Source: PVC group bacterium
Lineage (GTDB): Bacteria > Verrucomicrobiota > Kiritimatiellia > SS1-B-03-39 > UBA6053
DNA length: 8,178 nucleotides
Reading direction: 5' to 3'
Assembly: GCA_003565035.1 (NCBI GenBank)
Contig: PXDP01000491.1
Span: 1-8,178, forward strand
Both the position numbers and the translations under genes were made by a program. The stretch's first letter is position 1; each line of letters opens with the position of its first letter. Below are positions 5,556 to 8,178 of the stretch, in pieces. Under the pieces are notes generated by a model, which ran no database searches, was not told where the DNA came from, and saw only the letters and a program-made list of their open reading frames with translations.

Positions 5556-6592
5556 CCGGCATCGACACCCTTCTCGCTCACCCCACCCTGCCCCGGCCCG
5601 GTGCAAACATCGGTCTCCTTGCCCACGCCGCATCCCTCACCCATGATGGCGAGCACACCGCCCACGCGCTGAACCGCCGGCCGGAATGGACCCTCACCCG
5701 CCTCTTTTCCCCCGAACACGGATTCTTCAGTACAGGCGCCGCCGGCGAAAAAATCGAAGCCGCCCATCATGCAGATCTGAACCTCCCCATTCACAGCCTT
5801 TACGGGAAATACCGTTCCCCCCCGCCGGAATGGCTCGAAGACCTGGATCTTCTGGTCATCGATCTGCAGGACCTTGGTGTCCGCTGTTACACCTACGCCT
5901 CCACATTGCAGAATGTCCTGCACGCTGCGGCCGAAACGGCCTGTCCCGTCCTGGTGCTCGACCGGCCCACACCGCTTGCCGGCATCACCGACGGCCCGAA
6001 CCTTGACCCCGCCCTCCGCAGTTTCGTGGGGCAAATTCCCCTCCCCCTCGTCTACGGACTCAGCCAGGGCCCCCTGGCACGCTGTCTCCAGAAAACCGAC
6101 CCCCGTCTCCAAACCCTGCACCTTACCGTCATTCCCGCCGACACCGCCTCCGAATCCGTCTGGTACCCCCCCTCTCCCGGACTCCCCAGCCGAACCTCCG
6201 CCATGCTCTATCCCCTTACCGTCTGGTGCGAAGCCATTCCGGAGGTCAGCGTTGACCGCGGCGGCCGCCGTTCGTTTCAGCTCTGGGCCATGCCGGATCT
6301 CAAGCCAGAAGCCCTTCTCAACACCCTCCTCCTGGAAGGGGTAAACGCGGCACCCGCCATCAGCCCGGAAGGATGGCCTGCCGTACAGTTCACGCTCAAC
6401 GGACAGCCCTATTTCCCGGTCCGCAATGCGGTCCGTTTGCTCACCGCCCTCCGCGACCAGCTTGGAACCGCCCGATTATTTCAGGCGGAGGGAGCCCGGC
6501 CTGAATTTTTTGATAAACTCATGGGCACATCTGAACTCCGCACAGCGCTCGAAGCCGGCAGAACCGCCGAAGACATATGCGCTTTATTTTGA
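5552..6592 (+). CDS. NamZ/DUF1343-family protein (GH171-like, divergent)
   Basis: The family includes NamZ exo-beta-N-acetylmuramidases (GH171), which release N-acetylmuramic acid from the non-reducing end of peptidoglycan fragments. Family hallmarks in the 346-residue product are L-F-S-P-E-H-G-F (51-58, the SPEHG motif with Glu55), P-I-H-S-L-Y-G (79-85), I-D-L-Q-D-L-G-V-R-C-Y-T-Y (103-115), L-D-R-P-T-P (136-141), G-P-N-L-D (148-152) with S-F-V-G (157-160), P-P-S-P (206-209), and a C-terminal L-M-G-T-S-E-L-R-T-A-L-E-A-G. Some usual positions differ: DRPNP is DRPTP, the G-E-L-A segment reads G-P-L-A (173-176), and the expected E-G-T-N-x-S-x-G-R-G-T segment reads E-A-I-P-E-V-S-V-D-R-G-G (227-238). 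There is no signal peptide, unlike many homologues, so it is probably cytoplasmic. Family membership is firm; enzymatic activity is inferred. ATG 5552 overlaps the ruvA stop by four bases. Confidence 0.88.
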   Translation: MTGIDTLLAHPTLPRPGANIGLLAHAASLTHDGEHTAHALNRRPEWTLTRLFSPEHGFFSTGAAGEKIEAAHHADLNLPIHSLYGKYRSPPPEWLEDLDLLVIDLQDLGVRCYTYASTLQNVLHAAAETACPVLVLDRPTPLAGITDGPNLDPALRSFVGQIPLPLVYGLSQGPLARCLQKTDPRLQTLHLTVIPADTASESVWYPPSPGLPSRTSAMLYPLTVWCEAIPEVSVDRGGRRSFQLWAMPDLKPEALLNTLLLEGVNAAPAISPEGWPAVQFTLNGQPYFPVRNAVRLLTALRDQLGTARLFQAEGARPEFFDKLMGTSELRTALEAGRTAEDICALF

Positions 6593-8020
6593 CCAGGCAT
6601 CCGGCGGCAGTACTTTCCGCAGGATCTCCTCGACCGCCTCCAGCGGGAACGGCTTATGCAGAAATCCTGCAATGGTCTCCGGATCAAACTGGGCCAGACT
6701 CTGTTCCTCATTATATCCACTCATGATAATCACCGGGATCCTGACGAAATTTTTTCTCAGCGAGGCATGTACTTCAACCCCTCCGATCCCGGGCATCGTC
6801 AAATCCAGCAAAATACAGGAGCAGGCCTCCGCCGTATCCGGAAAAGCCTCCAGAAAATCTTCGCCGCTCCGGGCCGTGTTCACCTCAAAGCCCCACCGGG
6901 CCAAAACCCGTTGCAACGTCTGGGTAATTAAAAGCTCATCATCCACAATCCAGATCAATCCCTGACCGGTTGGCATCGGAATCGAAGAACTCCGCCGGCC
7001 TGTTGACACTTCCGCTGCCCGCGCGGGAAACAAAAACGTGAACGTGGTGCCGGCATTCAGCGCGGAGGTAACCGACACCCCGCCGGAGAAGGTCCTCACA
7101 ATCCCCATCACCTCCGAAAGCCCCAATCCCCGCCCTTGAAATTTTGTAGAATAAAACGGATCAAAAATCCGGTCCCGGACATTGGCGGCGATCCCCGTCC
7201 CGGTATCTTTCACGCTCAGCTCCACATATTCACCCGCCTTGAGAGGGGCCCCCGAAATCACCGCACCAAAATCCTGTTCCGAACACGTCCGCCGCCGGGT
7301 GGAGATTTCCAGGGTAATTGAATGCTCCCCCCGGGCCTCCACCGCATTTTTCAGCACGTTCCGAAGCAAATCACGAAACAAACCCGCATCTCCACCCATA
7401 ATGAGGTCCGGAGCCTCCAGAGAAAAATGCAACGGCAGATCCCCCGTAATCTCTTTGAGCGAACTCTCAATCGCTTTCAGCTGCCGGTCCACATAAATAT
7501 CTTTAAGCAACACCGATTTTTTCCCCGCGAAGGTCAGCATCTGATCACACAGCTTGGCCGCCCGGGCACCGCTGATCTGAATATCCCGCAAATGCTCGTG
7601 AATCGGTCCCCCTTCCCCCCCGCTCTGCAAATCCGCGATATACGCACTCCCCATCATCGCCTGCAGTATATTATTAAACTCATGGGCAAATCCCCCCGCC
7701 AACGAACCGATGGCCTCCTGATTAAGCTGCTTCAATTCCTGTTCGCGTTCCCGGTGAGTTGCCTTTGTCCCTCGTTGCTGTTCCTCATAGCCTGCTTCAA
7801 TCCGTGACATCAGCGTCCCCGCCACCAAACCAAACATCACAATAAGCAACACCACCACCGAGCGGACATAAATACTCCGCTCCGGAAAGTCCCCGGTCAA
7901 AAGACCCACAAACGTCGCATCCGGGAACAACACCGAGCTTAACCACGCATCCAGCACCCAGGCTGCCGCACCAAAAAGCAGTGCGATCACAACAATACGG
8001 GATGAACTCTTGAAAACCAT
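6584..8020 (-). CDS. Membrane hybrid sensor histidine kinase with C-terminal receiver
   Basis: This is a two-component signalling kinase of 478 residues. The N-terminus has two membrane segments (about 8-32 and 51-71) around a short loop of about 20 residues, too small for a classical periplasmic ligand domain. A charged, probably coiled-coil stretch (73-104) leads to the dimerisation/phosphoacceptor helix G-G-F-A-H-E-F-N-N-I-L-Q with His113. The ATPase domain shows an N box (N-V-L-K-N-A-V-E-A, Asn225), D-T-G-T-G-I-A (272-278), F-D-P-F-Y-S-T-K (286-293) and G-R-G-L-G-L (296-301). A linker (333-352) joins a receiver domain (about 354-475) with acidic residues Asp360-Asp361, phosphoacceptor Asp406 in L-L-D-L-T-M-P-G, Ser434 and Lys456. 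The input signal is unknown; there is no PAS or HAMP domain I can see. No partner response regulator is adjacent. The 3' end overlaps the NamZ-like gene by 9 bp on the opposite strand. ATG 8020 has no clear Shine-Dalgarno. Confidence 0.95.
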   Translation of the reverse strand: MVFKSSSRIVVIALLFGAAAWVLDAWLSSVLFPDATFVGLLTGDFPERSIYVRSVVVLLIVMFGLVAGTLMSRIEAGYEEQQRGTKATHREREQELKQLNQEAIGSLAGGFAHEFNNILQAMMGSAYIADLQSGGEGGPIHEHLRDIQISGARAAKLCDQMLTFAGKKSVLLKDIYVDRQLKAIESSLKEITGDLPLHFSLEAPDLIMGGDAGLFRDLLRNVLKNAVEARGEHSITLEISTRRRTCSEQDFGAVISGAPLKAGEYVELSVKDTGTGIAANVRDRIFDPFYSTKFQGRGLGLSEVMGIVRTFSGGVSVTSALNAGTTFTFLFPARAAEVSTGRRSSSIPMPTGQGLIWIVDDELLITQTLQRVLARWGFEVNTARSGEDFLEAFPDTAEACSCILLDLTMPGIGGVEVHASLRKNFVRIPVIIMSGYNEEQSLAQFDPETIAGFLHKPFPLEAVEEILRKVLPPDAWSK

Positions 8021-8074
8021 CCCGGAATCATGCCAATTTTTCCGTCGTTTACAATCCTAAACACCGCAGACTTG

Positions 8075-8080
8075 TATAAA
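8075..8080 (+). promoter_or_regulatory. Possible -10 box in the divergent intergenic region
   Basis: The 94-bp gap between the kinase start (8020) and the next gene (8115) is AT-richer than its surroundings. It contains TATAAA (five of six matches to a -10 box), about 35 bp upstream of the plus-strand start. The nearest -35-like TTTACA (8048-8053) is 21 bp away, which is too far for a standard spacer, so this rests mainly on the -10 box. I found no equally good promoter for the kinase on the minus strand. Confidence 0.3.
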
Positions 8081-8114
8081 CGCCACTATGCCGTAAACAT
8101 AAAAAACAATCATC

Positions 8115-8178
8115 ATGATCGAATCCCGCTCCCACCGCGAACAGACCGAGGATCTCACCCTCGCCCCATACGCCTGCC
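8115..8178 (+). CDS. N-terminus of a probable dGTPase-like dNTP triphosphohydrolase (runs off window)
   Basis: An ATG at 8115 opens a frame with 21 complete codons to the window edge: M-I-E-S-R-S-H-R-E-Q, then T-E-D-L-T-L-A-P-Y-A-C. The E-x-x-L-x-L-A-P-Y-A pattern is typical of the beginning of many bacterial dGTPase-like HD-domain enzymes, which hydrolyse dNTPs to deoxynucleosides and triphosphate; it normally precedes the S-x-G-R and D-R-D-R-I-x-H-S motifs, which lie outside the window. With so few residues the assignment is tentative. There is no evident Shine-Dalgarno before the ATG, in keeping with several neighbours. It is divergent from the histidine kinase. Confidence 0.4.
   Translation, partial: MIESRSHREQTEDLTLAPYAC

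Noticed and set aside
4905..5633. Minus-strand open frame of 242 codons opposite ruvA
   Set aside because: It covers almost the entire conserved ruvA frame and has no domain of its own.
5090..6121. Long minus-strand open frame (343 codons) opposite ruvA and the NamZ-like gene
   Set aside because: It lies antisense to two genes with clear family motifs. Its product is low-complexity (Gly/Glu/Ala-rich, then Arg/Ser-rich) with no recognisable domain, as expected for a shadow frame in GC-rich coding DNA.
1..8178. Mobile elements, defence systems, CRISPR arrays, tRNA or rRNA genes
   Set aside because: I found no transposase, integrase, direct-repeat array, toxin-antitoxin pair or RNA-gene signature. 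The window is core-like throughout.

Overview
The window reads as an ordinary chromosomal stretch from a GC-rich, Gram-negative-like bacterium with tightly packed genes. Coding strands favour C at third positions. Only rpmA has a strong Shine-Dalgarno sequence. The mix of a GH38 alpha-mannosidase, a NamZ/DUF1343 protein, a TatA-less inner-membrane protein of unknown family and a hybrid histidine kinase would suit the PVC group (for example Kiritimatiellota). That placement is an impression from gene content, not a demonstrated assignment.

Layout. Positions 1-708 (+) hold the C-terminal end of a GH38 alpha-mannosidase. It converges on, and overlaps by 14 bp, the minus-strand ribosomal/GTPase cluster rplU (L21) - rpmA (L27) - obg, at 2410 down to 695. 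A consensus-like promoter lies upstream of rplU, and a strong rho-independent-type hairpin separates rpmA from obg. From about 2552 to 6592 a plus-strand series runs away from rplU: an unassigned polytopic membrane protein, a 29-residue highly basic peptide gene, a putative lipoprotein with a FlgT-C-like tail, a membrane-anchored thioredoxin, ruvA, and a divergent NamZ-family (DUF1343, GH171) protein whose start codon overlaps the ruvA stop. The namZ-like gene converges on and overlaps by 9 bp a minus-strand hybrid sensor histidine kinase (6584-8020). Upstream of the kinase, a divergent gene begins at 8115 and runs off the window; its first residues resemble the N-terminus of dGTPase-like dNTP triphosphohydrolases.

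How the genes relate. rplU-rpmA-obg is the widely conserved ribosomal-protein/ribosome-assembly cluster. The lipoprotein - thioredoxin - ruvA - namZ run is spaced (32, 10 and -4 bp) like an operon, but its members have unrelated roles (envelope, redox, recombination, cell-wall sugar), so co-transcription is likelier than a shared pathway. I see no mobile element, tRNA, rRNA or CRISPR array, and no convincing novel multi-gene system. The points most worth a second look are the tiny basic peptide gene, the terminator-like hairpin directly in front of the obg ribosome-binding region, the overlapping alternative hairpins in the rplU leader, and the diverged substrate-loop motifs of the NamZ-like protein. 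No gene-free stretch exceeds 300 bases.
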